In this document: positions 9,140 through 18,042 of the stretch, in pieces
How positions within the stretch are numbered: position 1 is the stretch's first letter
Layout of the letters: the number at the start of each line of letters is the position of its first letter
Assembly: GCF_900112845.1 (NCBI RefSeq)
Contig: NZ_FONG01000009.1
Location: forward strand, 124,001 to 188,000
DNA length: 64,000 bases
Direction: 5' to 3'
From: Actinacidiphila alni
GTDB lineage: Bacteria; Actinomycetota; Actinomycetes; Streptomycetales; Streptomycetaceae
Made by a program: the position numbers and the translations under genes
Notes under the pieces: model-generated
What the model was told of the DNA's origin: nothing
The model's input: the letters and a program-made list of their open reading frames with translations, nothing else
The model's database searches: none

Positions 9140-10176
9140 AGATCGATCTCACGGACACCACGTCATCCAAGATCAACGCCGGGCTGATCCAGGCCCGGCG
9201 GGCGATCGGCACCCCCGCGGTCGGGATGGTGCTGACCCTGGTCATCGTCACCGACGAGGGCAGCGCGTACGACTCGCTCAAGGCCGCCACCGAGGCGTCC
9301 AAGGAGCACCCGTCGCGGATCCTGGTCGTCGTCAAGCGGCCCGGCCGCTCCCCGCGGGACCGGGCGATGGCCCGGCTCGACGCGGAGGTGCTGGTCGGCT
9401 CCGAGGCGGGCACCGGCGAGACGGTGATGCTGCGGCTGCACGGCGAACTGGCCAACCACGCCGAGTCGGTGGTGCTGCCGCTGCTGCTGCCGGACGCCCC
9501 CGTGGTGGTCTGGTGGCCGGACGACGCCCCGCCCAACGCGGCGGAGGACCCGCTGGGCCGGCTCGCCCAGCGCCGGATCACCGACTCCTCGGCGGCCGAG
9601 GACCCGGTGGCGGCGCTCGGCCACCGCGCCGAGAGCTACTCCCCCGGTGACACCGACCTGGCCTGGACCCGGATCACGCCGTGGCGCTCGATGCTCGCCG
9701 CGGCCCTGGACCAGAAGCACTCGAAGATCACCGAGGCGGTCGTCGACGGCGAGGCGTACAACCCGAGCACCGAGCTGCTCGCGCTGTGGCTGGCCGACCG
9801 GCTGGGCGTTCCGGTGGAGCGCCGGGTCTCCGACGGGCCCGGGATCACCGCGACCCGGCTGTCCACCGCGGACGGCGACATCTGCCTGGACCGGGCGGAC
9901 GGGCGGCTCGCCGAGCTGGCGATGCCCGGCCAGCCGGACCGGCACGTGGCGCTCAAGCGGCGGGAGACCTCGGAGCTGATCGCCGAGGAACTGCGCAGGC
10001 TGGACCCGGACGACATTTACCGTTCCACGGTGCAGTTCGGCGTCAAGCACCTGATCAGCAACCCCGGCGGGGCGGAGACGGTCAAGCCCGACGGCACCGT
10101 CAAGCCCGCGGACAAGGCGCCGGCGACGCCCGCGAAGAAGGCCGCGGCGGCCAAGAAGGCGGCGAACGCGAAGTGA
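9136..10176 (+). CDS. opcA: OpcA, glucose-6-phosphate dehydrogenase assembly protein
   Basis: OpcA promotes assembly or activity of Zwf in cyanobacteria and actinobacteria. The 346-aa protein begins MKIDLTDTTSSKI and contains LPLLLPDAPVVVWWPDD and DLAWTRITPWRS, both typical of the family. The last 35 residues are a low-complexity Lys/Ala/Pro tail (AKKAAAAKKAANAK end), probably disordered. ATGA overlap with zwf and GTGA overlap with pgl show tight translational coupling. Confidence 0.94.
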   Translation: MKIDLTDTTSSKINAGLIQARRAIGTPAVGMVLTLVIVTDEGSAYDSLKAATEASKEHPSRILVVVKRPGRSPRDRAMARLDAEVLVGSEAGTGETVMLRLHGELANHAESVVLPLLLPDAPVVVWWPDDAPPNAAEDPLGRLAQRRITDSSAAEDPVAALGHRAESYSPGDTDLAWTRITPWRSMLAAALDQKHSKITEAVVDGEAYNPSTELLALWLADRLGVPVERRVSDGPGITATRLSTADGDICLDRADGRLAELAMPGQPDRHVALKRRETSELIAEELRRLDPDDIYRSTVQFGVKHLISNPGGAETVKPDGTVKPADKAPATPAKKAAAAKKAANAK

Positions 10177-10952
10177 GCACGCCGCAGGTGGTCGTGCACC
10201 GCGACAAGGAGCTGATGGCGCAGGCCGCGGCGGCCCGGCTGATCACCAAGGTGGTCGACGCCCAGGCCGCGCGCGGCAGCGCCTCGGTGGTGCTGACCGG
10301 CGGGCGCAACGGCAACGCGCTGCTCGCCGCCCTGGCCGCGTCCCCGGCGCGGGACGCGGTCGACTGGGCGCACCTGGACCTGTGGTGGGGCGACGAGCGT
10401 TTCCTGCCGGAGGGCGACGCGGAGCGCAATGTCACCCAGGCGCGCGCGGAGCTGCTGGACGCGGTGCCGGTCGATCCGAAGCGGGTGCACGCCATGGCCG
10501 CCTCGGACGGGCCGTACGCGGACGCCGGCGCGGCGGCCGACGCCTACGCGGCGGAGCTGGCCGCGGCGGCGGGGCCCGAGGACCGGGCCCGGGTGCCGGC
10601 CTTCGACGTGCTGATGCTGGGGGTGGGGCCCGACACGCATGTGGCGTCGCTCTTCCCCGAGCATCCCGGGGTGCGGGAGACGGAGCGGACGGTGATCGGG
10701 GTGCACGGCGCGCCGAAGCCGCCGCCGACCCGGATCTCGCTGACGCTGCCGGCGATCCGGGCGGCGCGCGAGGTGTGGCTGCTCGCGGCGGGCGAGGACA
10801 AGGCTTCTGCGGTCGCCCTGGCGCTGTCGGCCCCGGGCGAGGTCCAGGCGCCCGCCTCGGGCGCCCACGGGCGGGCCCGCACGCTGTGGCTGCTGGACCG
10901 GGCCGCGGCGGCCAAGCTGCCGCCGCAGCTCTATCCTCCGGCCTCGTCGTAG
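10173..10952 (+). CDS. pgl: 6-phosphogluconolactonase
   Basis: Hydrolyses 6-phosphogluconolactone to 6-phosphogluconate, the step after Zwf. The 259-aa protein has the DevB/SOL-type motifs LTGGRNGNALL, LDLWWGDERFLP with NVTQARAELL after it, and MLGVGPDTHVASLFPEHP, where the common family form is GxDGHxASLFP. The GTG start at 10173 overlaps the opcA stop by four bases. It is the last gene of the run, ending at a strong hairpin shared with the opposing pgi. Confidence 0.94.
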   Translation: MSTPQVVVHRDKELMAQAAAARLITKVVDAQAARGSASVVLTGGRNGNALLAALAASPARDAVDWAHLDLWWGDERFLPEGDAERNVTQARAELLDAVPVDPKRVHAMAASDGPYADAGAAADAYAAELAAAAGPEDRARVPAFDVLMLGVGPDTHVASLFPEHPGVRETERTVIGVHGAPKPPPTRISLTLPAIRAAREVWLLAAGEDKASAVALALSAPGEVQAPASGAHGRARTLWLLDRAAAAKLPPQLYPPASS

Positions 10953-10962
10953 GCCGCGAAGC

Positions 10963-11011
10963 GACGGGAAGGGGCCGGAAGGACGTGACGTCCTTCCGGC
11001 CCCTTCCCGTC
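10963..11011. terminator. Bidirectional terminator between pgl and pgi
   Basis: Perfect 24-base arms (10963-10986 and 10988-11011) form a very stable hairpin between two convergent genes. The arms are only one base apart, so the tip of the stem must open to form the loop. It should terminate both transcripts. Confidence 0.85.
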
Positions 11012-11022
11012 GTCCGGGTGCC

Positions 11023-12681
11023 TCAGCGGCCGCGCAGCTCGCGGTACTTGGCGACCAGGGCCGTGGTGGAGGTGTCCAGGCCCGGTACGGCGCTGCCCTC
11101 GGCGAGCGCGGGCTCGATCCGCTTGGCGAGGACCTTGCCCAGCTCGACGCCCCACTGGTCGAAGGAGTCGATGTTCCAGACCGCGCCCTGGACGAACACC
11201 TTGTGCTCGTAGAGGGCGATGAGCTGGCCGAGCACGGACGGGCTCAGCTCGTTCGCGAGGATGGTGGTCGTCGGGTGGTTGCCGCGGAACGTCTTGTGCG
11301 GGACCAGTTCCTCGGCGACCCCTTCGGCGCGGACCTCGTCCGGGGTCTTGCCGAAGGCCAGCGCCTGCGTCTGGGCGAAGAAGTTGGCCATCAGCAGGTC
11401 GTGCTGGGCAGCCAGCGGCCCGAGTTCGTCGACCGGCCGCGCGAAGCCGATGAAGTCCGCGGGGATCAGCTTGGTGCCCTGGTGCAGCAACTGGTAGTAC
11501 GCGTGCTGCCCGTTGGTGCCCGGGGTGCCCCAGACGACCGGTCCTGTCTGCCAACCGACCGGGTTGCCCTGGCGGTCCACGGACTTGCCGTTGGACTCCA
11601 TGTCGAGCTGCTGGAGGTAGGCGGTGAACTTGCTCAGGTAGTGGCTGTACGGCAGCACGGCGTGCGACTGCGCGTCGTGGAAGCCGCCGTACCAGACGCC
11701 GAGCAGGCCGAGCAGCAGCGGGACGTTCTCCTCCGGCGGGGCGGTCCTGAAGTGCTCGTCGACCAGGTGGAATCCGGCGAGCATCTCGCGGAACCGGTCC
11801 GGGCCGATGGCCAGCATCAGGGACAGGCCGATGGCCGAGTCGTAGGAGTAGCGGCCGCCGACCCAGTCCCAGAACTCGAACATGTTCTGGGTGTCGATGC
11901 CGAAGTCGGCGACCTTCTCGGCGTTGGTGGACAGCGCCACGAAGTGCTTGGCGACCGCCGACTCGTCCGCGCGCAGCTCGGTGAGCAGCCAATTGCGGGC
12001 GGAGGTCGCGTTGGTGATGGTCTCGATGGTGGTGAAGGTCTTGGAGGCGATGATGAACAGCGTCTCGGCGGCGTCCAGGTCGCGGACCGCCTCGTGCAGG
12101 TCGGCGCCGTCCACGTTGGACACGAAGCGGACCGTCAGATCGCGGTCGGTCCAGGCGCGCAGCACCTCGTAGGCCATCGCGGGGCCGAGGTCGGAGCCGC
12201 CGATGCCGATGTTGACGATGTTCTTGATCCGCTTGCCGGTGTGGCCGGTCCACTCGCCGGAGCGGATGCGGTCGGCGAACACCTGCATCTTGTTGAGCAC
12301 GGCGTGCACGGCCGGTACGACGTCCTGGCCGTCCAGCTCGATCACCGCGGAGCGCGGGGCGCGCAGCGCGGTGTGCAGCACAGCCCGGTCCTCGGTGACA
12401 TTGATCCGCTCGCCGCGGAACATCGCGTCGCGCAGCTCGAACACGCCCGTCGCCGCGGCCAGTTCGCGCAGCAGCCGCAGCGTCTCGTCCGTCACCAGAT
12501 GCTTGGAGTAGTCCAGGTGGAGGTCCCCCACCTGGAGGGTGTAGCGGCCGCCCCGCCCGGGGTCCGCCGCGAACAGATCCCGCAGGTGCGCGTCTGCCAG
12601 CTCCTCGCGGTGCTTGGCGAGCGCGTGCCATTCAGGACGCTGGTCGAGAGCCTTCGGGCCCTGCGTGTTCGTCTCGGACAT
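11023..12681 (-). CDS. pgi: Glucose-6-phosphate isomerase
   Basis: Interconverts glucose-6-P and fructose-6-P, linking glycolysis and the pentose-phosphate run that faces it. The 552-aa protein has the two SIS-fold lobes with the family signatures: [45 protein letters not shown], and the C-terminal [14 protein letters not shown] with the catalytic Lys. The frame continues upstream to 12717, but ATG 12681 (MSETNTQGP) has GAGGAGAAG before it and matches the family N-terminus. Confidence 0.95.
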   Translation of the reverse strand: MSETNTQGPKALDQRPEWHALAKHREELADAHLRDLFAADPGRGGRYTLQVGDLHLDYSKHLVTDETLRLLRELAAATGVFELRDAMFRGERINVTEDRAVLHTALRAPRSAVIELDGQDVVPAVHAVLNKMQVFADRIRSGEWTGHTGKRIKNIVNIGIGGSDLGPAMAYEVLRAWTDRDLTVRFVSNVDGADLHEAVRDLDAAETLFIIASKTFTTIETITNATSARNWLLTELRADESAVAKHFVALSTNAEKVADFGIDTQNMFEFWDWVGGRYSYDSAIGLSLMLAIGPDRFREMLAGFHLVDEHFRTAPPEENVPLLLGLLGVWYGGFHDAQSHAVLPYSHYLSKFTAYLQQLDMESNGKSVDRQGNPVGWQTGPVVWGTPGTNGQHAYYQLLHQGTKLIPADFIGFARPVDELGPLAAQHDLLMANFFAQTQALAFGKTPDEVRAEGVAEELVPHKTFRGNHPTTTILANELSPSVLGQLIALYEHKVFVQGAVWNIDSFDQWGVELGKVLAKRIEPALAEGSAVPGLDTSTTALVAKYRELRGR

Positions 12682-12718
12682 CAGTCCACTTCTCCTCGTC
12701 CTCGCTGCACGCCCCACG

Positions 12719-13966
12719 CTAATTGATGACGCGCCGGAACGAGACGAGGGCGGGTATCAGCGCACCCGACGCGCAGGTGAACAATGCGGCGGCGACCAGC
12801 GCCGGGGCGTTCAGCCCCCAGGCGGAGGCGGCGGCCCCGCCGAGCAGCGCGCCCAGTGGGGCACCGGCCACCGACAGGGTGCGGTTGGCGGCGCTGACCC
12901 GGCCCAGCAGGGCCATGGGGGTGCGTTCCTGGAGCAGTGTCACCTCGCTCACGTTCCATACCATGCCGAGGGCGCCGAATACGGCCATCACGGTGATCGC
13001 GGCGGGCAGCGACCGCACGCTGCCGAGGACGGCCAGGCAGCCGGTCTGCACCAGCAGTCCCGCGGCGAGCGCCCGGGCGGTGCCCAGCCACCGGCCGAGC
13101 CGTCCGGCGACGGCGCCGCCGAGCACGCTGCCGATGCCGTAGGCGGTGATGACGGCGGCGAAGCCGCCGTGCCCGGCGTGCAGCCAGCCGGTCACCTGGA
13201 GGACGAGGGTGGCCACCAGGGCGCCGACGCCGATGTTGGCGGTGGTGTTGGCCGCGCACAGCGACCGCAGCACGCGGTCCCGCCACAGCGTCCGCAGGCC
13301 CTCGGCCATGTCGCGGCGCAGGGTGCGGCCCGCCGGTCGCGGCGGGCGCTCCCGTACGGGTATCGGCAGCGAGGCGACCAGGGCCGCGGCGACGGCGAAG
13401 CTGGCGGCGTCCACCGCGAAGGGGGCGCCGGCGGACAGCGCGAGCAGCGCCGCCACCAGGGGCGCGGCGATGAAGGCGCTCGCGATGGTCTGGCCGGTCA
13501 TCAGGCGGGAGTTGGCCCGGCCGAGGACGGTGGTGGGCACGACGGCGGGCAGCAGGGCGGTGGCCGCGTTGTCGAAGAGGGTCTGGAGCGTGGTGAGCGC
13601 GAAGGCGAGGACGAGCAGCAGCGTGATGCTCGCGTGCCCGAGCGCCACGGTGAGCGCGAACGCGCCGGTGAGCAGGGCGCGTACGGCGTCCACCGAGCGC
13701 ATCGCGCGGCGCTGGTCGACCCGGTCGGCGACGGCGCCGCCGAGCAGCCCGAAGACGGTCCACGGCAGATAGCCCGCGGCGGTGACCAGGGAGATCAGCA
13801 GCGGATTCGTGGTCAGGGAGGTGGCGAGCAGCGGCAGTGCGGCGCCGCGCAGGCCGTCGCCGAAGCGGGAGACGACCGCGGCGCTCCACAGCCGTCCGAA
13901 GCCGCCGCGCCAGGGCAGCGCGGCGGTTTCGGCGAGCGCGGACGGCTCGGTCGCGTCGACGGACAT
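12719..13966 (-). CDS. MFS transporter (drug-efflux type), candidate DNA-damage-inducible
   Basis: A 415-aa polytopic protein of the major facilitator superfamily, MFS_3/enterobactin-exporter-like. About 12 hydrophobic segments are visible, with the loop motif [18 protein letters not shown] between spans 2 and 3 and a repeat of it in the second half ([13 protein letters not shown]). The substrate is unknown; relatives export drugs or siderophores. ATG 13966 has AGGGGGAGCC before it. A GTG at 14014 in the same frame lies eight bases after a perfect RecA-NDp-type promoter and could be a leaderless start adding 16 residues. It lies just upstream of pgi in the same direction (37-bp gap). Confidence 0.85.
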   Translation of the reverse strand: MSVDATEPSALAETAALPWRGGFGRLWSAAVVSRFGDGLRGAALPLLATSLTTNPLLISLVTAAGYLPWTVFGLLGGAVADRVDQRRAMRSVDAVRALLTGAFALTVALGHASITLLLVLAFALTTLQTLFDNAATALLPAVVPTTVLGRANSRLMTGQTIASAFIAAPLVAALLALSAGAPFAVDAASFAVAAALVASLPIPVRERPPRPAGRTLRRDMAEGLRTLWRDRVLRSLCAANTTANIGVGALVATLVLQVTGWLHAGHGGFAAVITAYGIGSVLGGAVAGRLGRWLGTARALAAGLLVQTGCLAVLGSVRSLPAAITVMAVFGALGMVWNVSEVTLLQERTPMALLGRVSAANRTLSVAGAPLGALLGGAAASAWGLNAPALVAAALFTCASGALIPALVSFRRVIN

Positions 13967-14022
13967 GGCTCCCCCTGGCCGGTTCTCCCGGTGTCCGATC
14001 ACCGTGGTGATCACTTCCGAGG

Positions 14023-14045
14023 ACCGTAACGGCCGCCACTGACAA
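14023..14045 (-). promoter_or_regulatory. Perfect RecA-NDp (PafBC-type) promoter before the MFS gene
   Basis: On the minus strand TTGTCAGTG (14045-14037) is followed by exactly eight bases and TACGGT (14028-14023). This matches every specified position of the actinobacterial RecA-independent DNA-damage promoter TTGTCRGTG-N8-TANNNT. The predicted start of transcription falls at about 14015, next to an in-frame GTG. Function is inferred from the motif alone. Confidence 0.72.
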
Positions 14046-14081
14046 TCGCGTTGACCAGGGGGAATGCCGGTCGGGGCCGGG

Positions 14082-14846
14082 TCAGAAGCCGCCGCGGTGC
14101 AGCCGGCCGGCGTAGCGCTCCTCCAGGACCGCGTTGCGCTCGAAGCCGCCGGGCAGATTCGCCGAGATGTAGACCGGCGCCTCCTTGCCCTCGGCGGTGA
14201 GCAGGCCGACGGCCTCGGCGACGACCATCTGCACCAGCAGCGCGGAGGTGATCGTCGAGACGCCGCACAGCGCGCCGCCGTCGGGCAGCGGGAGCAGGGC
14301 GTCGCCGGCCGGGGCGCAGTTGTCGAGCACCGCGTCGGCGATGTCGGCCAGGCGCTTGCCGCTGGGGTGCAGGGCCGGCACGGCGCGGGTGTGGGTCAGC
14401 GAGGTGAGCGCGACCAGCTTGTGCCCGGCCTCCTTGACCTGGAGGGCCATGTCCACCACGGAGTTGTTCACCCCGGAGTTGGACACGATCACGAACAGGT
14501 CCTGCGGCTGCGGTCCCGCGAGGTCGTACAGCCGCCGTGCCAGGCCCGGTGAGCGCTCCAGCAGCGGGTCGTCCAGGACGGACCGGTCCTCGCCGCCGCG
14601 CAGCACCAGGTCGGCGAGGCCGATCCGGTTGGTCGGGATGAGGCCGCCGGCCCGGCCGACGATCTCCAGGACGGTCGCCTGCGAGTGCCCGGTCCCGAAG
14701 CCGTGGATCACGCCGTTCGCGGCCACGCTGTCGGCGAACAGCCGGCCCGCCGCGCCGACGGAGTCCTTGTTGGCCGCGATGGCCCGCTCGACGGCGGCGC
14801 GCCCCTCGTCGGCGAACCGTGCGGCGCTGAGCTGTGCTTCGGCCAT
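14082..14846 (-). CDS. SIS-domain phosphosugar-binding protein (UPF0309-like)
   Basis: A 254-aa protein with a SIS sugar-phosphate isomerase fold: HGFGTGHSQATVLEIVGRAGGL (phosphate loop) and DLFVIVSNSGVNNSVVDMALQVKEAG (second SIS half), followed by VALTSLTHTRAV. Members bind or isomerise phosphorylated amino sugars. The neighbours, a BadF-type kinase and an RpiR regulator, suggest N-acetylhexosamine or muropeptide-sugar recycling. ATG 14846 is chosen over an upstream in-frame ATG at 14924 because AAGGGGGGC precedes it and the extra 26 residues are proline-rich filler. A 15-base box shared with the kinase/regulator region lies 71 bases upstream. Confidence 0.85.
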   Translation of the reverse strand: MAEAQLSAARFADEGRAAVERAIAANKDSVGAAGRLFADSVAANGVIHGFGTGHSQATVLEIVGRAGGLIPTNRIGLADLVLRGGEDRSVLDDPLLERSPGLARRLYDLAGPQPQDLFVIVSNSGVNNSVVDMALQVKEAGHKLVALTSLTHTRAVPALHPSGKRLADIADAVLDNCAPAGDALLPLPDGGALCGVSTITSALLVQMVVAEAVGLLTAEGKEAPVYISANLPGGFERNAVLEERYAGRLHRGGF

Positions 14847-14916
14847 GGCCGGAGCCCCCCTTGGTGGGATGGTGGGTTCGGTGGAAGGGTCCGGCGTGAC
14901 CCAGCGTCGATCTGGC

Positions 14917-14931
14917 TCGATCAACCATCAT
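14917..14931 (-). promoter_or_regulatory. Candidate RpiR operator upstream of the SIS gene
   Basis: On the minus strand ATGATGGTTGATCGA matches ATGGTGGTTGATAGA at 16056-16070 in 13 of 15 positions. Both copies sit in promoter regions of the same amino-sugar gene group. This is inferred to be a shared regulator site, most simply for the adjacent MurR/RpiR protein. Confidence 0.4.
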
Positions 14932-15003
14932 CACGCCGTTCCGATGAAACAATGAACCAACGCTCGCGCTGCCGTCAAGAGCCCCCGGGCCCGGCCGGGC
15001 GCC

Positions 15004-16047
15004 TCACAGCATCAGCCGCGCCAGCGCCGCGGCGCCAGGGCCGCCGTCCGCCACCGGGAAGACCCGCAGGCCGAGCCCGTCGAGCCGGCCGACGACCCGG
15101 CCGAGCAGCGGGCCGCCCGGCCCGAGCAGCCCGCCGGTGAGGACGAGGGGCTCGCCCGGCCGCGGCGCCAGGGCGCGGACCGTGCCCGCCAGCAGGTCGG
15201 CCGCCCCGTCGAGCAGTCCCAGGGCGACCGCGTCGCCCTCCTCCGCCGCCGCGACGGCCTCCCGGCTGAGCCGGGCGAGCCGGGTCGGCGGATGGGCGTA
15301 GGCGCTGGTCACCATGGCCTCGCTGAGCCGGGCGCGGGCCTCGCCGTCCGCCGCCCTGTCGTACGGGTCCGGCCGCCCGTACGGACCGCTCCCCCCGTAC
15401 AGGCCCGGCGGCAGGAAGTGCGCGGCGACACGGTCGACCAGGGTGGTCCAGGGGCCGCGGCCGTCGAGCGCTTCGAGGGCCGCGCGCACCGCGCGGTTGC
15501 CGAGCCAGAAGCCGCTGCCCTCGTCGCCGAGCAGCCAGCCGTGGCCGTCCACCACGGCCGAGCGGCGCCTGCCGGTCAGCCGGGTGGCGATGGCCCCGGT
15601 GCCGGCGATCAGCACCAGACCGTCGGCGGGCGCGCCCGGCGCCGAGGCGAGCGCGACCTCGGTGTCGCCGCCGACGCCGACCGCGGCGGCCGTGATCCCG
15701 GCAGCGGCGAGCGCGTCCTCCAGGCAGGACAGCGCCAGCCCGTGGCCGCGCTCGGGGCCGAGCCCGACCGCGGCGCCCGCGAAGCCGCCGAAGACCGCGG
15801 CGACGCGCCCGCGCAGCGGTTCGGGCACCGCCTCGGTGACGGCCTCCGTCAGATGCCGGGTGAGGTCGGTGCGGCCGACGCTCAGCGCGTTGCCGGGACC
15901 GCCGGTGCCGCGGCCGAGCACCACGACCTCGGCCGCGTCATCCCGGCCGGTGGGGTCCTCGGGCGCCGCCTCCGCCAGAGTCGCGCGGCTGCGCGTGCCG
16001 CCCGCGTCGATGCCGATCACGAGCGGTCGGCTGTAGATTTCACTCAT
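15004..16047 (-). CDS. N-acetylglucosamine kinase-like protein (BadF/BadG/BcrA/BcrD ATPase family)
   Basis: A 347-aa sugar kinase of the ASKHA fold. The phosphate-1 motif is IGIDAGGTRSRATL near the N-terminus; the adenosine/phosphate-2 region is LIAGTGAIA followed by GWLLGDEGSGFWLGNRAVRA, the hallmark of GlcNAc/GlcN kinases of this family. It probably phosphorylates an N-acetylated amino sugar that the neighbouring SIS protein then handles. ATG 16047 is used; an ATG two codons earlier (16053) is possible. It is divergent from the RpiR regulator, with 78 bp between the start codons. Confidence 0.82.
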   Translation of the reverse strand: MSEIYSRPLVIGIDAGGTRSRATLAEAAPEDPTGRDDAAEVVVLGRGTGGPGNALSVGRTDLTRHLTEAVTEAVPEPLRGRVAAVFGGFAGAAVGLGPERGHGLALSCLEDALAAAGITAAAVGVGGDTEVALASAPGAPADGLVLIAGTGAIATRLTGRRRSAVVDGHGWLLGDEGSGFWLGNRAVRAALEALDGRGPWTTLVDRVAAHFLPPGLYGGSGPYGRPDPYDRAADGEARARLSEAMVTSAYAHPPTRLARLSREAVAAAEEGDAVALGLLDGAADLLAGTVRALAPRPGEPLVLTGGLLGPGGPLLGRVVGRLDGLGLRVFPVADGGPGAAALARLML

Positions 16048-16055
16048 CGCCACGA

Positions 16056-16070
16056 ATGGTGGTTGATAGA
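16056..16070 (+). promoter_or_regulatory. Candidate RpiR operator in the kinase/regulator divergent region
   Basis: ATGGTGGTTGATAGA lies nine bases upstream of the kinase start codon and 55 bases before the regulator start. It matches the box upstream of the SIS gene at 13 of 15 positions. Placement in a divergent promoter is typical of local autoregulators. Confidence 0.4.
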
Positions 16071-16125
16071 TTCACCCGGAAGCAAGCCCTGCCGAACGCC
16101 AACCGTCCAGCCGAGACGAGTCACC

Positions 16126-16992
16126 ATGATCACCGCGTTGATCCGCACCGAACTGCCCCGGATGTCCGGTTCCCTGCGCAAGGTCGGCGAGCTGGTGCTG
16201 GCCGACCCGGTCGCGGCGACGCACGGCTCCGCGGCCGAGCTGGGCCGGCGCACCGGCACCTCACAGGCCACCGTCACCCGCTTCTGCCGGGCGCTCGGGC
16301 TGGATTCGTACCAGCACCTGCTGATCGAGCTGGCGCAGGAGCAGGGCCGCGCCGGGGCGGAGCCGCCGGCCGCGGCGCTGGGGCCGCAGATCGGGCCCGA
16401 GGACGATCTGGACCAGGTCATCGGGGTCGTGGCGGAGGCGGACCTGCGGGCGCTGCGGCAGACCGCGGACCGGCTGGACCGCGAGGCGCTGGAACGGGCC
16501 GCGCAGGCGCTCGCCAGGGCCCGCAGGATCGATGTGTACGGCGTCGGCGGCTCGGGCATCGTGGCCCGGGAGGCGGAGGCCCGGCTGTTCGGCATCGGCT
16601 GCGCGGCGCACGCCAGGACCGAGGTGCACGCGGCGGAGACCTCCGCGGCCCTGCTGACGCCCTCCGACGCGGTGCTGGCCGTCTCGCACTCGGGCGCCAC
16701 CCGCGAGGTGCTGGAGCCGCTGCGGCTGGCCGCGGAGCGCGGCGCCGCCACCGTGGCCGTCACCGGCGACCCGCGCTCGCCCATCGCGCAGGCCGCCGAC
16801 GTACGCCTCACCTCGTCCTCGGGCGAGACCAGCTTCCGGCACGGCAATTTCGGCACCCGCCACTCGGTGCTGCTGATCGTGGACTGTCTGTACGCGCGCG
16901 TCGCGCAACTCACCTACGAACGGGCGACGGCCTCCATCGCGTTGACGGCGCACATCGCGGACGCCCACACGGCCCGCCCACGCCGCCGCTGA
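16126..16992 (+). CDS. MurR/RpiR-family transcriptional regulator
   Basis: A 288-aa regulator with an N-terminal RpiR-type HTH (about residues 1-75: LGRRTGTSQATVTRFCRALGLDSYQHLLIEL) and a C-terminal SIS sugar-phosphate sensor (IDVYGVGGSGIVAREAEARL, then AVLAVSHSGATREVLEPL). Such proteins respond to phosphorylated amino sugars. It probably controls the divergent kinase and the SIS gene through the 15-base box seen at both. The ATG at 16126 is the first start leading into the HTH; no strong Shine-Dalgarno is evident. It converges with the RbpA-family gene at a perfect hairpin. Confidence 0.9.
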   Translation: MITALIRTELPRMSGSLRKVGELVLADPVAATHGSAAELGRRTGTSQATVTRFCRALGLDSYQHLLIELAQEQGRAGAEPPAAALGPQIGPEDDLDQVIGVVAEADLRALRQTADRLDREALERAAQALARARRIDVYGVGGSGIVAREAEARLFGIGCAAHARTEVHAAETSAALLTPSDAVLAVSHSGATREVLEPLRLAAERGAATVAVTGDPRSPIAQAADVRLTSSSGETSFRHGNFGTRHSVLLIVDCLYARVAQLTYERATASIALTAHIADAHTARPRRR

Positions 16993-17023
16993 GGCGGACG
17001 GCGGTCCGCCGCGCCACGCGAAA

Positions 17024-17077
17024 GCCCTCGGCTGCCGGGCGGGCTCAGTTGCCTGAGCCCGCCCGGCAGCCGAGGGC
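17024..17077. terminator. Bidirectional terminator after the rpiR-type gene and the RbpA-family gene
   Basis: Perfect 24-base arms (17024-17047 and 17054-17077) with a six-base loop lie between two convergent genes. It is the second hairpin of exactly this size in the window. Confidence 0.85.
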
Positions 17078-17109
17078 CGTACCCGGTCGCGCCTGGTCCG
17101 GATCGTCTG

Positions 17110-17445
17110 CTAGATCTCGCCGCGGAGCTTGGCCAGCGCCTCCGCGAGGATCGCCTCGCCGTCGGCGGCACTGCGCCGCTCCCGCACATAGGCGAGGTGC
17201 GTCTTGTAGGGCTCGGTACGCGGCGGCGCCGGCGGATTCTCCTCGTCCTGCCCCGCCGGGAAACCGCAGCGCGGGCAGTCCCAGGTCTCCGGGATCTGCG
17301 CGTCGCTGGCGAAACTCGGCTGGGTCTCGTGCCCGTTCGAGCACCAGAAGGAGATGCGGAGACGGGGCGCGGACTCGCCGCGCTCGGCCTCTCCCATCGG
17401 CCCCGCTCCGACCCGACTTCCACGGATCGCGTTGCCACTTGCCAC
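17110..17445 (-). CDS. rbpA: RNA polymerase-binding protein, RbpA family (secG-linked paralogue)
   Basis: A 111-aa member of the actinobacterial RbpA family, whose members bind the principal sigma factor and RNA polymerase and stabilise open complexes. Visible: N-terminal NAIRGSRVG (the RbpA 'RGSR' tail), a zinc-type centre with Cys35, His39, Cys57 and Cys60, and a basic C-terminal helix (HLAYVRERRS) corresponding to the sigma-interacting segment. The core differs clearly from the RbpA sequences I remember best (HWDMLMERR motif), so this may be a second, specialised copy. It is transcribed alone downstream of secG. The symbol is assigned at family level. Confidence 0.8.
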   Translation of the reverse strand: MASGNAIRGSRVGAGPMGEAERGESAPRLRISFWCSNGHETQPSFASDAQIPETWDCPRCGFPAGQDEENPPAPPRTEPYKTHLAYVRERRSAADGEAILAEALAKLRGEI

Positions 17446-17647
17446 GGTCGTAACTCCCTGCGTGATGGTGCTGCGAGGTCGCCAGTTTACGGAGACCTTA
17501 CGTGCCGTCCAGTGGCAGGCGCTCGACCTGTCCCCCGAGGACGTTCCCCCATAGTAAGCCGGGGTGGCGACGAGGCGTCAGTTCTCCCTGGATGCGCGGG
17601 AGTCGAACACCGGACCAGGAACGCGCACGGACGGGCACGGCCGCGGG

Positions 17648-17884
17648 CTAGTTCTTGTACTTCATCACCAGACCAAGCGTGACAATGCAGGCGAACCACA
17701 GCAGACCGACCACAACGGTGATCCGGTCGAGGTTGCGCTCGGCCACCGAGGAGCCGCCGACGGAGGACTGCATGCCACCGCCGAACATGTCCGACAGGCC
17801 GCCGCCCTTCCCCTTGTGCATCAGCACGAGCAGCAGAAGCAGCAGGCTGAAAATGATGAGGGCGATGGAGAACCCGATGACCAC
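17648..17884 (-). CDS. secG: Preprotein translocase subunit SecG
   Basis: A 78-aa membrane protein with two transmembrane helices joined by a Gly-rich cytoplasmic loop (HKGKGGGLSDMFGGGMQSS), the classic SecG pattern. Part of the SecYEG export channel. Size, motif and position next to the tpiA-pgk-gap genes fit streptomycete SecG. It has a short leader after tpiA, with a possible imperfect hairpin between them. Confidence 0.95.
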   Translation of the reverse strand: MVIGFSIALIIFSLLLLLLVLMHKGKGGGLSDMFGGGMQSSVGGSSVAERNLDRITVVVGLLWFACIVTLGLVMKYKN

Positions 17885-17978
17885 GGCTGGACCAACTCTC
17901 TCGACTACATGACAACGGCGCGGGGCCGGACGGCGCGGTCACGCCGGTCCGGCCCCGACAGGGTACTTCGTGAAGGGC

Positions 17979-18028
17979 CCCGCGGCCCACTGCCCGGCCG
18001 CTCAGCCCTGTGCCGGGCGGCCCCGCGG
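17979..18028 (-). terminator. Possible imperfect hairpin after tpiA
   Basis: Two nested pairs (CCGCGG at 17980-17985 with 18023-18028; GCCCGGC at 17992-17998 with 18012-18018), separated by an internal loop, could fold just downstream of tpiA. Weak evidence. Confidence 0.35.
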
Positions 18029-18042
18029 CTCCCGGCCCCGGC

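Noticed and set aside
17590-17615. Possible tRNA T-loop (GTTCGACTC on the minus strand) between the RbpA-family gene and secG
   Set aside because: The flanking bases do not form a five-pair T stem, and no acceptor, D or anticodon arms could be found.
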